NCBI GenBank assembly: GCA_039000515.1
Contig: JBCFYV010000024.1
Location: 42,109,979 to 42,173,978, forward strand
Direction of reading: 5' to 3'
DNA length: 64,000 nt
From: Timema cristinae
Lineage: Eukaryota; Arthropoda; Insecta; Phasmatodea; Timematidae
In this document: positions 1 through 10,392 of the stretch, one piece after another
Layout: every line of letters begins with the position of its first letter
Numbering within the stretch: the stretch's first letter is position 1
Made by a program: the position numbers and the translations under genes
The notes under the pieces: generated by a model
Databases searched by the model: none
What the model was told of the DNA's origin: nothing
The model's input: the letters and a program-made list of their open reading frames with translations, nothing else

Positions 1-20
1 CCGCAAACACTTGCCGAGTT

Positions 21-298
21 TATTTATTTATTATTATTACTATTATTATTAACACCACATCTTACTGTATTGGTAGGGTGATTGTGAGATGAAATGGAGG
101 ACCTACAGTTTAACGTGGGATCCGAACCACGGTGGAGGCATGGCATTCTACACATTCACAAGGTGTGATTAATACACGTCTTGTCAGAGGTGAAGGAAGG
201 GTTTGGCAATCAGATAAATCTGTGCCGGGACCGAGGATTGAACCCCGGACCACCAACACAGAAGTCTTGACACCTTACCCCTAGACCACCAGGTCATC
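21..298 (-). mobile_element. SINE-B copy 1 (long subtype)
   Basis: This is a nearly full-length tRNA-derived SINE read on the minus strand. From its 5' end (right side) it has a tRNA-like head with an A-box-like segment (ggtctaggggtaaggtg) and a B box (ggttcaatcctcgg), then the body and a (TAA)n-type tail at 21-52. It keeps the long internal variant with the segment gtgtattaatcac. Part of the shared 3' module is deleted: the tail jumps to the tgtattggtaggg segment. It does not encode protein; mobility would depend on a LINE. Confidence 0.85.
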
Positions 299-412
299 AA
301 GATTTTATTTGAAATGCAGGTTTAGGTCCTCTATCACCTAACCCCTTCCCCTCTCCCCCTCCACCTGACAAAACGCGTTTGGTTTTTTTTTTTTACAAGG
401 ATCAGGGTTTCA

Positions 413-891
413 TCTATACTTATAAAATAACATGTCCTGACTGACTGACTGATTCATCATCGCCGAGCGCAAACTATCAAGGCTACAAGCATGAAATTCG
501 GACTGTATATTCATTTTGTTATGTAGGCACCCACTAAGAAAGGATTTTAGAAAATTCCACCCCAAAGGGGTCAAAATAGGGGATGATAATATGTATGATA
601 ATATGAATGAAAGTCCGTCATTTTGAAAGTTACAAAAACAAAATTTTGTATTTCGGTTATTGACGTAAAACAAATAAATACGTGTTTCAGGAATTTTGGA
701 AATTTTATTTAATAAGGGATGAAAAAGGGGGTGAAAGTTTGTATCGGACTTGCATTATTTTTGATCTGAGGTCAAGTTATGGTCATCAACGTAACGTAAT
801 ATTTTAAATTAATCTAAATACATATGTATATTTTCGTATTTGTATATAATCAACTTCCACGCGGGCAAAGCCGCGGGCAACAGCTATCTAG
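413..891 (+). mobile_element. Helitron-like non-autonomous element
   Basis: The left end starts TCTATACTTATAAAATAAC followed by a CTGACTGACTGACTGATTC segment, a layout I know from widespread arthropod non-autonomous elements. The right end has a short hairpin (cgcgg at 860-864 with ccgcg at 871-875) followed about 12 bases later by CTAG-T, as expected for a Helitron 3' end. It has no coding capacity. The class assignment is inference; an RTE-related repeat is the alternative. Confidence 0.5.
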
Positions 892-1384
892 TCGTCTATA
901 AGAAAAAATATGTTAATTTGAGGTGGCATGACGTCATTAGTAATTCAGAATGGTGTTCTTGTTGACATTGTGTTACTATTGTTACATAACACGTGGGCAA
1001 GGGGTGTACATGTCAAGCTCATTTAATCTTGTTTGCCAGAGATAGGGAGATAGGTGATTGATTCGCGGTTGAGTGTACTGAAAGATGTTTTTATTTCCAA
1101 ATAAACTTTTAATTTCTTTCTTCTCAAATGTGAATAAATTGCGTCTGAGTTATATTTTTCTCATCCCTATCATTTTAATATAGTCATATAAATACATATA
1201 TATGTAAGCCCAAACTGGTAAAGAGACGCGGTGTAAAAAAGTTTCTTAAGCACCTTCAAAAATCACGCTAACCTAACTTAGCTTTCAGAAAGAGTTGATC
1301 ATAAATCTTGAATACCTTGATTACATTCCAGGTATTTTATAATATATTTACTATCTGTACACTTATTCATCCTGTTATCAACTA
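892..1384. other. Unassigned AT-rich sequence
   Basis: I see no gene or recognisable repeat here. All reading frames are short and interrupted. Confidence 0.5.
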
Positions 1385-1872
1385 CCCGCCTTGGGGGCGT
1401 AATTAGCTAACACGCTGGTCTCGTGTTGAGATAGACTACCGAGGACAGGGAGATCGAGCTTCGAATCTCGTTTGGGTGAAATGGGGGTAGTTTTTTAAAA
1501 TGGTTTTTCGCTCTCCACGCAAATGCGGGTTCACTTTCCAATTCCTATCTTGTTAGTATAAATAGTATTTATTTAGCGCCACGTTTTACTACCCGTTCGG
1601 GTTAAACGCTTAAGTACTAATTACGCTAATGGATTAGGAATTGGGAAGGTTGAATTTAAAGGTAGTGAACCCGCATTTGCGTGGAGGTAGAGTGGAAAAC
1701 CATTTAGGAAAAACTCCCCCCCAGTTCACCCGACCGAGATTAGAACCTCGATCTCCCCGTCCTCAGCAGTCAAGCTCAACACGACTAGCGCGTTAGCCAA
1801 CTACTCCACCGAGACGGGTTATTAATAGTACTTAAGCGTATGACCCTAATGGGAAGTAAGACGTGGTGCTAA
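1385..1872 (+). mobile_element. SINE-A copy 1, split by a second SINE-A
   Basis: The plus-strand SINE-A head (cccgcc, A box near ggcgtaattagct, B box near agcttcgaatctcg) and body run from 1385 to about 1567. The last ~40 bases (taatagtacttaagcg through gacgtggtgcta) resume at 1821. The gap is exactly a minus-strand SINE-A flanked by an 11-base duplication, so this copy is the older host of a nested insertion. Confidence 0.85.
1568..1819 (-). mobile_element. SINE-A copy 2, nested in copy 1
   Basis: This is a full-length SINE-A in inverse orientation inside another SINE-A. Its target duplication is tataaatagta (1557-1567) against tattaatagta (1820-1830). The tail next to the left duplication is a short TTTATTTA run. 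Together with its host it forms an inverted repeat of about 170 bases per arm. Confidence 0.88.
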
Positions 1873-2228
1873 GTATTTAAATTTTATTATCTATTTACTA
1901 AATATTTAGATGCAAGAAAATACCAAGATAATCTTTATTTTGGTAAGTGCACTACTTAATATATTTCTAAGAAAATCGAAAACAATTCAACCCGAGTCCT
2001 TATGAATAAACGTAGATTATTTGTGGTTTTAGTATTGATGAAAGTGTGCAATAAATTTAACTTTAAATTTATATAACTATATTTTCTTATTAACATTCTA
2101 AAAACAATTGAAAAGGCATATGATGTTGGAATATATTTTAATCTGTATATTTTACCTGATTAAAATATGTTTGCAGATCAGAAAATAATTAATAAAATTA
2201 TTATATTATGTCAATCATTAGATTTTTT

Positions 2229-2468
2229 ATCACTGCGTCTTATTACCCGATTGGGTTATGTGATTATATACTAAGTATGCTAAGGGTTTTAGAGATTAAG
2301 GAAATTATATGTATAGCAAATGTACCCACATTTGGTTGGAGGAAGAATGGAAAACCATTTTGTAAAATACCTCAGTATATCCAACCTAGAATCTAAACTT
2401 GATCTCCCCGTCATCGGAAATAAAGTCCACTGCAATGGTAGCGCTTTAAACCACGTAGGCACCTAAGT
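2229..2468 (-). mobile_element. SINE-C copy, minus strand, diverged
   Basis: It shows the SINE-C order on the minus strand: 3' module (cgtcttattacccgattgggttat), body (tggaaaaccattttg), B-box region and a head ending caccta. Many substitutions against other copies mark it as old. Confidence 0.75.
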
Positions 2469-2929
2469 GATTCAGTGGAACTGATATTACTATATAAATA
2501 CGTTTTTATTTACTTAGAGATTTTCTTTAAATAAAATTTATGCTTTTAAATAATTTTTTTGTAGTAAAATTATTTTTAAATCTCAAACACATGAAGTAAT
2601 AGTTATTTTGTTCGAGATTTTGCAATATTAAATGCACTATTTTGATTAACTGTACAGTACATAGCAGCTTGTTGTCAATGAATCGAATACATCGCTGTAT
2701 AGTGCAACATGCAACCTATTTGTATTCAATTCGATGGCTCTCTAGTCAATATTTTCTTATCATTAGTGAGGTTATTTCAATGTTTTGTTATAATCAATCA
2801 GTGTTTGCTTACATGACAGGATACGATGGTTCGATTCTAGTGAAATGATATGAAGGGAGCCCTGTTTTCCGAGAATCCAAGCTATGCTCGTATTGTATAT
2901 TAACTTTTCATAGTTAAATGTTGTCGACT
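2469..2929. other. Unassigned AT-rich sequence
   Basis: This interval is mostly A/T. A 68-codon open frame at 2642-2848 has no recognisable motif and is not supported as a gene. Confidence 0.4.
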
Positions 2930-3341
2930 CCTAAGGCGCTAATGTAGGTTGCGCGAGTTTGACAAGTATATAAAAAAAAATTATGGCAAAACATATTTAT
3001 TTTTTTGCCAAAAAAAATCCAGTATAAATGTAAAATTTAATTTTCTTACCCTGGTAACCTCAACAATAATTATTATTCTTGAATATCTGTCAAGGGTGTC
3101 CTGGAACTTAATGAACAACTTTTTTTTCTTAATTTAAAAAGTTTGTCATCTAATGACGATATGCTCATAGCAGATAGTCAACAATTATTGTTGATATCAC
3201 CATGTGAATAAAATTTAACTCTTATGTCTATACTGGAGCAATATTCGATTTATTTTGACAAAAAAAAAAGTTTTAAGGCCTGTTATAAAATCTGTAAATA
3301 CACTTTTCTCTTATCGCGTCACATATACTCCCATCTTAAGC
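2930..3341. mobile_element. FB1 foldback element, copy c
   Basis: This is a member of the FB1 family. The right arm carries the diagnostic order caccatgtga, then tactggagcaatattcgatt, then tttattttgaca, and ends ccatcttaag. The left arm carries the reverse complement, decayed, starting at ctaagg. The centre has the ttgaatatctgtcaagggtg motif. No protein is encoded. Confidence 0.7.
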
Positions 3342-3400
3342 AAAATAATATAATATCGTGTTATTTAATGTCTAGATTTAGACCAATAACAATACACAAC

Positions 3401-3509
3401 CCGTTTTGGTTGGCCGAACGGTCTACTTAGACCTACCTATCACAATTGACTGGACTGTAGATAATGGGGAGGTCGGGGTTCAAATCATGGCAGGATGTAC
3501 TGAGAGTGT
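3401..3509 (+). mobile_element. SINE-C head fragment
   Basis: This is a tRNA-like head (ggttggccgaacggtcta) with a B box (ggggttcaaatcatgg) and the first bases of the body (gtactgagagtg). The rest is missing; a scrap of inverse SINE-C body (actaattacgctactgg) follows at about 3519. Confidence 0.6.
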
Positions 3510-3619
3510 TGCATACACTAATTACGCTACTGGCATAGGGATAGTAAGACTAATATTACAGGAAATGAAGCTTCATTTTTTTTTGCAGGATAGTAATTAG
3601 TGACGTTTTATTATCTGCT

Positions 3620-3717
3620 ACACGTCTTACTACTACCCACCCTAACATTTTGCATATTCTCACTAGGGGCTAAGGATAAGGAAGTTGAAATCTATAGGAA
3701 ACTAGGTGAATACCCGT
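3620..3717 (-). mobile_element. SINE-C 3' fragment, minus strand
   Basis: It keeps the 3' module (cacgtcttactactaccca) and the start of the body (ggggctaaggataaggaag, then gtgaatacccg). The head is absent. Confidence 0.55.
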
Positions 3718-3784
3718 TCTTCCCATGGTATATTATGTTATTATTTATTTTTGAATTAAAATGATGAATTTTTGTTTGAATCGA

Positions 3785-4050
3785 AATGGAATGGTTCTTA
3801 GCGCCGGTACCCAAGAAACACCGCGAGGAGGTGACCATGTATCGTTTCCAACGGGGAGTTTTATTTTAGGCAGGCCCCTTTGCCTACTCCCTGGGGCGTT
3901 ATCAGCTGAACGCGACTGGAAAGGTCTCCCTCCCGTCCCGGCCTCACACACCACCCCGGGCCGGGCCCTCTCATTCACACAAACACTACAAACACCACAA
4001 AATTCAGCAAAATATAAACTACAGACTTCTACCATCTCTTGGAGTTGCAT
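3785..4050. other. GC-rich island of unknown origin
   Basis: This short stretch is clearly richer in G+C than its surroundings (for example ccgcgaggaggtgacc and ccccgggccgggccc). Frames of 101 and 104 codons are open on opposite strands, a common by-product of GC-rich sequence that shows no coding bias I can see. I recognise neither a protein motif nor a known repeat. It could be an exon, a CpG-rich regulatory patch or an old element. Confidence 0.3.
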
Positions 4051-4387
4051 ATTAAAACGTAATTACATATTTTAATTGTATGTATTAATCTTTTTCCACC
4101 CCTCAAAAGCATCTACGATGTTAAGAAATAGTTGCTATAGTTTTACTAAGGCATTATTAGAACAAATTTATCGGATTATCACCCTCTAAACGCTTAAAAA
4201 GAGTTTTTAGAGCAATATTGTTGATTAGGGTGGTTGCTCCGAATTCACCCCCTTAATCACAAAACATCGGAATGAAACTATTCCTAATTAGCTTATAAGG
4301 AACACCTGTGCCTAATTTCAGCCCGATAACTTCGTGGGAAGTGTGAGAATTAGTGATGAGTGAGTCAGTTGGTCAGGGCTTTCGCTT

Positions 4388-4388
4388 T

Positions 4389-4448
<60 letters not shown>

Positions 4449-4450
4449 TA
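4388..4450. repeat. (TA)n(GA)n compound microsatellite
   Basis: A (TA) run at 4388-4408 switches directly to a (GA) run to 4440, then a short CAGA run. Confidence 0.95.
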
Positions 4451-4720
4451 CACCAGCATTTACATGGAGGGAGGGTGGGGAACTGCTTAAGAAAAGTCCT
4501 CAATATGCCCATCCGGGGTTTGAAACGTAACCTTTTCATCAATTGGAAGACGAAACTATACTCTACTGACGGCTCTATACGCTTGCTTACCAGTCTGAGC
4601 TGATAATGGTTTAAAGCTTTATAATTTATAAACAGAATTTGTGTGGATTTTAAGGAATTTTCCCACGGTCACATGGACAAATATTAATAAATCAAATAGC
4701 TTGAAAAAATAACCTCCTTA

Positions 4721-4768
4721 CCCCCCCCCCCCCAGCCCCCCTCCACACACACACACACACACACACAC
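4721..4768. repeat. Poly-C tract and (CA)n microsatellite
   Basis: A run of 13 C is followed by a C-rich linker and about 12 CA units. Confidence 0.95.
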
Positions 4769-5551
4769 AAGTTTCTTTTCTCATATCAGAGTCTAGCACT
4801 CAAACGCACACCTAACGCTGGCGTTCCAACCCCTCTCCTCCTTCATATAATATATAATATCTTCAAGAAATTTCCAAGTTCTGTGACCTTTGAGTTGACA
4901 ATGTCTCCTTCCCTGCTTGTCTACACTGATTTATTGCCTTCTCTCTCGTTCTCTCCTTTCCTTCCTTGTCGTCTTCCACCTCCTCACGGACCGCTTAACC
5001 TGATACTAGTGAATTATAAGTGACCCCTTCCAAACACACAGTAATCTGTAGAATTTATGGCTTCCAACAGCATTAAAACAACGTTGAGGCCGCCCCCCCT
5101 CCCGCGTCTTTAGTGAAGTTACGCATAACTTGAGAGGTGGAACAGCTCTTGAGTACACTTTGTAGCGAATAAATGTAGTAATGTCTTGCCCTTATTAATA
5201 TACGGCGTCGACTTTGTATGCGCTAAAATAATGAATACGGTAATGGTCTTAGTTAATTATTAGCGTGTGGATGCATACATTACAACCTTTAAGTTTTCTC
5301 AAAAATATTCATGTAGTTTGGTACGTGGCAATTAAAGATTTTTTTTTTTAATCATCGCGCTTAACACATTGGCTATTAGGGTGGGAGTGGGGGGAACCAG
5401 AATTAAGGGGGGGTCGCATCGGTAAGCGAGAAATTTCTGCGCTGACTTTCAGGTCTAACACAATTATTTGATTATACGGTGCGTTATTTCAAAAAATGGT
5501 TCACGCCAAAATAAAGTCAAAAGACTCCATTAAGGCAATTTTTTTCTTAAC
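4769..5551. other. Unassigned, with pyrimidine-rich patch
   Basis: No gene is visible. The 4900-5000 region is C/T-rich on the plus strand and 5380-5420 has short G runs. Confidence 0.45.
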
Positions 5552-5846
5552 CCTATATTATGAGTTTTATTAATAGAAAAAAAAGTGAGAAAATGTAATC
5601 TTAGTTCATTTGAAAGTGATTTTTAAACATATTCTCGGGGTTATTAGACTAGACTGGTTGAAACAGAGCTCTAGATTTAGCCTTCCTCTAACAAATACAA
5701 TATTATTTTTATAGGCTCACGACAGAAAATTTTAAGATATTTGAGAACTATCAATGAGTTTCGCAAACATGTTTAAAAAGTTATTGAAAATGAGCTAATG
5801 TTACATTTTCAAACATTTGTTTATATTAATAAAACTCAATCTATAG
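5552..5846. mobile_element. FB2 foldback/MITE-like element
   Basis: Terminal inverted arms of about 55 bases are visible. The left begins ctatattatgagttttatta and the right ends aataaaactcaatctatag; the arms match with a few differences. The middle has no coding capacity. The superfamily is unknown. Confidence 0.65.
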
Positions 5847-5990
5847 GATTGTTAAGGAAAAAGAGCCCTGTTGTAATATTTAGACTATATATTATCATGA
5901 ATCATATTTTGAAATAACATCGTAGAAATAACAAATTGCGTTATAGCTGAACGTCTGAGCAGCAGTTTCTCACTTAGTGAGGTGGCCCCC

Positions 5991-6386
5991 CTTAAGGTGG
6001 GATTAAAGGGGATGGGAGGAAAAGCTAGTGTTTTTGCAGTTTTTATTGCAAACTTTTTTTTTTTTGCTAAACTAAATAAAAATTGCTCCAGCACAAACAA
6101 AGTTTAATTATTTTTCATATTTCGATATCAATAGTTCCTGAATATCCATCATAAGCATAGCAACATTAGATGAGAAACATTTTAAATGAAAATAAAAAGT
6201 TGTCATTAAATTTCAGGATATCCTTAAAAGATATTAAAGAAATTTTAAGGTCACCATGTGAAGAAAACTAAACTCTATGTCTGTACTAGAACAATATTGT
6301 ATTTATTTGGCTAAAAAATTATTTTGCCAAAATAACTACAAAAATATTGGCTTTTTCCCGCATCCCCTTCCATCCCACTTTAAGGT
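5991..6386. mobile_element. FB1 foldback element, copy a (most complete)
   Basis: The left end is cttaaggtgggattaaagg and the right end is catcccactttaagg. Both arms carry the FB1 order: a poly-pyrimidine or purine end, a ttgcagttttta segment, a long A/T run with a ctaaa/ttggc core, then aaattgctccagcac on the left or gtactagaacaatattg on the right. The central part holds tgaatatccatcataag. The arms are about 180 bases and diverged. The element is non-coding. Confidence 0.75.
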
Positions 6387-6844
6387 TCTAAAGTAGTCGA
6401 GCATCAATTCATAAGAGCCAGAAACCTTGGAGTCTTAAAACGTTTATTGGTGGAGTTGTCTTTGAGTAACAAAACAAACAGTTAAAAGGAAAATACGAAT
6501 GTCAATAAAACTATTAAATTACATCATTTGATTCACAAGGATCCATTCTACACTCCTATATTAAGTTAACTTTATTTTCCGAGCATTTTAAGTTTTAATG
6601 ACCAGAGACGAAGATGTCAACTTCTAAACTAAGTTTACAAGTCTATATATGTCTATATAGGGTGATAGAAAATGATTGTGTGTTCGTTCCAGTAAACACT
6701 AAACTCGTGCATTGTTTTAAGTTTTTGTATATATTTAAACTAAGTGCAACCTCAGATTGAAAGGCAATATATCATCTAACTAGGCTAAAGTTAGAAATCC
6801 TCACGCTGAGAACGGCAAATCTTATGCTTAAAAATCGCAATAAA
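6387..6844. other. Unassigned AT-rich sequence
   Basis: I see no gene or named repeat. Confidence 0.45.
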
Positions 6845-6857
6845 TAATCATAAAATA

Positions 6858-7050
6858 TTATTATTATTATTATTAGCACCGCGTCTTACTACCCGTTCGG
6901 GTTATGCGCACTTACGCTAATGTGTAATGGTAGGGTGATTGTGAGATGAAATGAAGGACCTACAGTTTAACGTGGAATCCGAACCACGGTGGAGGCCTGG
7001 CATTCCCCACATTCACAAGATGTCTTGTCAGAGGTGAAGGAAGGGTTTGG
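6858..7050 (-). mobile_element. SINE-B copy 2, 5'-truncated
   Basis: The copy starts in a (TTA)n tail, has an intact shared 3' module (gcaccgcgtcttactacccg) and body, and stops before the tRNA-like head. A perfect 13-base duplication, taatcataaaata, flanks it (6845-6857 and 7051-7063), so the truncation happened at insertion, as expected for target-primed reverse transcription. Confidence 0.92.
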
Positions 7051-7379
7051 TAATCATAAAATAACATTAAATCTTCTGTTGGTGCCATGAAAACAAGTGG
7101 CTGCATTTGTGAAAACTCCGATATAATTTTCTATATCCTGCACCTTGACCACAAAACTACAACAATTTGCTTGGAACGCTTTTAAAAAATATGCTAAATT
7201 TTTATTTTCGCATTTATTTTATTTATTACACACAAAAGGGTTGTTTATGTTAAAATCTTTCTAATTAATAATAATTTAAATTTCTGTATTTAAATAACAA
7301 TACACAATTTAAATATTACGATACAGCTGAACGTCATTAATGCCTTTCAACGCTCCTCATTTGTTTATATAAAAAGTTC

Positions 7380-7460
7380 AGTATGATAAAAGTTTTTGTC
7401 CTGGGAGATATGTGTGATGTGAATTTCCTCCTTTTCCCTTGTACCATTCAATATTATATA
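7380..7460. repeat. Dispersed repeat R1, copy 1
   Basis: The segment around gtttttgtcctgggagatat and tttcctccttttccct recurs, diverged, at 44820-44900. No coding or terminal structure is visible. Confidence 0.6.
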
Positions 7461-7692
7461 AGTTCACTTTTTTTAAATCACTCTCACTGTAACTTGCAGA
7501 GAAGCGAACTTTTAACGCCCTTTAAGCGACCACCAAATATTGTGAGCTTGTCGTTTGTGGCCGAGTTCTGTGGTTGTGCTCATACTAATTAAATAAACAC
7601 CAACACCAGTGGTCAGGCGGACAAAGGCGTACGTCTAGCTTGATCACATTTTTACGCACTTTTTTTTCTCAATTTTTCCTTCCATTTTTAAC

Positions 7693-7956
7693 ATTTTATT
7701 ATTATTATTTATTTATCATCACGTCTTACTACCCGTTCAGGCTATACACTTTAAGTACTAATTACGCTAATGGATTAGGAATTGGGAAGGTTGAATTAGA
7801 GGAAGTGAACCCGTTTTTGCGTGGAGGGAGAGTGGAAAACCATTTAGGAAAAACCACCCCCAGTTCACCCGACTGAGATTCAAACCTCGATCTCCCCGTC
7901 CTCAGCAGTCGAGCTCAACACGACAAGCGCGTTAGCCAACTACGCCACCAAGGCGT
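7693..7956 (-). mobile_element. SINE-A copy 3
   Basis: This is a full-length minus-strand copy: a (TTA)n/(TTTA)n tail, 3' module (cacgtcttactacccgttc), body (gtggaaaaccatttagg), B box (reverse of gaggtttgaatctcag) and a head ending gccaccaaggcg. Confidence 0.88.
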
Positions 7957-8483
7957 TTTTTTTCTCACTTTTATAAACACATTATTTGACTATGTAAGTA
8001 AATGTAAACATTCCTAGTTATAGTTCAGCTCTCAATAATAATTTTAGTTCAATATTAGAGTTACCATTATTATTTTTACTCATAGTGGCTTGGATATGAT
8101 TACTAAGAACAGAAAGTCTACATAAAAACAGCATTAATAAATGTCTGTTCATTTTAATCGAAACCTGTTGAAAAATGTATTATTTTTTATTATTCTCTAC
8201 ATGATTAAGAGCATCCTTTTCATATAGTTAAAAAGTTATGTTTAGATTTGGAGTGATTTAATATAATTCAAAAGCTATATTAACGGTACTTCAAAATTAA
8301 TGAACACGTGAAAGTCGTTTATGTTAACTTCATAGCTTCACACATTCCCAAATTTAAAACTTTTCGGAATGTTAAACAATCCTGGCGCGGAATGGTGGCG
8401 TTAGAAATATTGTCTCCCCTTCACATATAAGTTAAGTCAAGTTAAAATGTTCCATGTTAAAAAGTTCACTTTCATGCTCGTGG
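7957..8483. other. Unassigned AT-rich sequence
   Basis: I see no gene or named repeat. Confidence 0.45.
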
Positions 8484-8712
8484 CTTGCTTCGGTGGCTGC
8501 ATGATCTAAGGCGTCACTCTCTCTATAGACTGGACTGCCGAGAACGGGTCGTTTTGAGGTTCGAATTCCCGACAGGTGTACTGAGGGAGATTTTTCCTAA
8601 ATGGTTTTGCTCTCTATCTATACGCGAATGTGGGTACAATTTCTTAAATTAAACCTTCCTCATCCCTAACACACTAGCGTGATTAGTAAATGTGAGTATA
8701 ACTTGAACGTGT
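8484..8712 (+). mobile_element. SINE-C copy
   Basis: The head is gcttcggtggctgcatgatc, the B box is gaggttcgaattcccg, the body follows as cctaaatggttttgc, and a decayed 3' module ends near 8712. The tail is lost. Confidence 0.8.
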
Positions 8713-9007
8713 AGTTAGACAAAATGTTATAATTTAAAAAAATTGAGTTAATTTTAAATCAGCGCATTTTGATGATTAGAAATGAAGATAAATAGTAGGA
8801 AAACATAATTATTAAACTAGTTATTAAAATATCTTTTCACGTCACAAGTATGGATTTTTATTTAGAAGAAACTTTCTCTAGATAATTATTTTCTGAAATG
8901 GTTTATGAATTTTTCTTAAAGCATGTAAATAAAAAAAGTTCTTGGAACAATATATTTAGCCAAAAATAGGAAACTATAAATATTTGTTATAAAATTTGAG
9001 CAATACT

Positions 9008-9165
9008 GTGACAGTACAAAAGGTTGGGTGGGTATGCATGGGTGTATATGTATAGTCTATGTACTTATTCTTTGTGTAGATGTGTATGTGTGTACGAATG
9101 TGTGTGTTTATGTAGGCCTATGTATGCAAGCATGTGTTTGTTATATATGCCCGATATGTTCATTC
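9008..9165. repeat. Degenerate TG-rich simple sequence
   Basis: The stretch is dominated by TGTA/TGTG units (for example atgtgtatgtgtgtacg). It is a decayed microsatellite; the small open frame across it is a by-product. Confidence 0.7.
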
Positions 9166-9259
9166 AAAACACGGTGTGGATTTAAATTAATTTTATTGGA
9201 TTTGAAAAAAGATAAAAATGAGATCTTAAAAAAACGTTGTTGTATGATTTCGACTTGAA

Positions 9260-9545
9260 AGATTCTTCCCCCACGCCCCAATTCAACTCATTCCATTTCT
9301 CTGTAATTCCAGGAAAATGAGTCGTACAAATGTCAACACGATGAGATTGATTGGAAGTTCGTGTTGCCACCTTGTTGAACGTGTTTATCAAACAAGTTTT
9401 CTGAAAGTTCGGAAACCGTGTCAACTCTACCCTCCAGCGACCCCTCCACTCCCCCACCTCTCCAAAACCCCTTCATATCCCACTCCATTTTCCCAACTCC
9501 TTCCTCCCCTCTTGTGGAGGCTCATGGCGGACGACGAGTCATAAT
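9260..9545. other. Unassigned, pyrimidine-rich second half
   Basis: The second half (9425-9515) is C/T-rich. A sequence resembling a 3' splice site (tttctctgtaattccag) precedes a 75-codon open frame, but the frame lacks recognisable motifs. Confidence 0.3.
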
Positions 9546-9733
9546 TCTTGATCACGATACTTAGTTTCTGTCAGGTGCAGAGAAAGTTTTTTTTTAAAAA
9601 GGATGGGAAGGGGGCGGGGGGAGAACTGAAGGGATGCTGAAAGTAAGTGTTAGGAAAGAGAAAACTTTGGAGAAGTCATCTTAGAAGCGGCTTTAATTAA
9701 CTTTTCAACACCCATATAACTTTTATTTTTTTA

Positions 9734-9922
9734 GTTAGCGGTATAGGGGTAAGGTGTCAGACTTCTGTGCTGAAGGACCGGGGTTTAATTCTCAGTCCCG
9801 GCAGAGATTTATCTGATTGCCAAACCCTTCCTTCATCTCTGACGTGACGTGTATTAATCACAACTTGTGAATGTGTGGAATGTCAGGCCTCCACCGTGGT
9901 TCAGATTCCACGTTAAACAGTA
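9734..9922 (+). mobile_element. SINE-B copy 3 (long subtype), 3'-truncated
   Basis: The head (gcggtataggggtaaggtg), B box (ggggtttaattctcag) and body through cacgttaaacag are present. The 3' module and tail are missing. It has the long internal variant gtgtattaatcacaacttg. Confidence 0.85.
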
Positions 9923-10101
9923 CTAAAATATTTAGCCCCATAAGATCGTGTCTCACTCCGCGAATAACGCGTAACTTCGTTGGGTAACACAGTTCGAACT
10001 AAGCATCACATAATAACGTGTGGTTTTTTTGAAATAATATCCATTATAAAACAGTGTAAATGATACTAGTTAAATAATTTAACAACATTAAAAAATATTG
10101 T

Positions 10102-10316
10102 TACTATTATTATTATGTGTTCTGTCTTACAACGGGTCTATTCCTTTTGTCAGTGAACTTAGACCACCAATTCATCCTGTCCTCTGCCTTCTCCTTCAGC
10201 TCACAAAACATTCTTCTTTCCTTTAATTCATCCAATTTTTGAATCCTACATCTTCCTAAGCTCATATTTAAATCAACCTTGCCTTCTATAACCTCATGCA
10301 GAAGACAGTTCTTCCT
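10102..10316 (-). pseudogene. LINE-1 reverse transcriptase C-terminus
   Basis: On the minus strand this encodes the last ~67 residues of a LINE polyprotein, with the readable segments NCLLHEVIEGKV, IQKLDELKERRMF, ELKEKAEDRMNWW and the end RPVVRQNT followed by stop. This is the C-terminal signature of an arthropod LINE type I recognise from memory. The stop codon merges into a short TAA-type repeat (10102-10115), so there is essentially no 3' UTR. The frame is open here, but the copy is 5'-truncated at about 10316. Confidence 0.8.
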
Positions 10317-10392
10317 AATTTAATTTAAAAACAAATATGACGTCGTGCAGAAAACAGTTTCTCCTAATTTAATTTAAAAACAATTATTTTAA
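10298..10392. repeat. 49-base tandem duplication
   Basis: The unit starting gcagaagacagtt at 10298 recurs as gcagaaaacagtt at 10347, each followed by cctaatttaatttaaaaac. The duplication spans the broken end of LINE-1 and the start of a foldback element. Confidence 0.8.

Noticed and set aside
3745..4075. Two overlapping open frames of 101 and 104 codons on opposite strands
   Set aside because: Both are open because of local GC richness. Neither shows a recognisable motif or splice context, so I list only the island.
9301..9545. Possible exon after a 3' splice-like site
   Set aside because: The splice-like match is common by chance, the frame has no motif, and no 5' splice partner or conserved reading frame could be seen.
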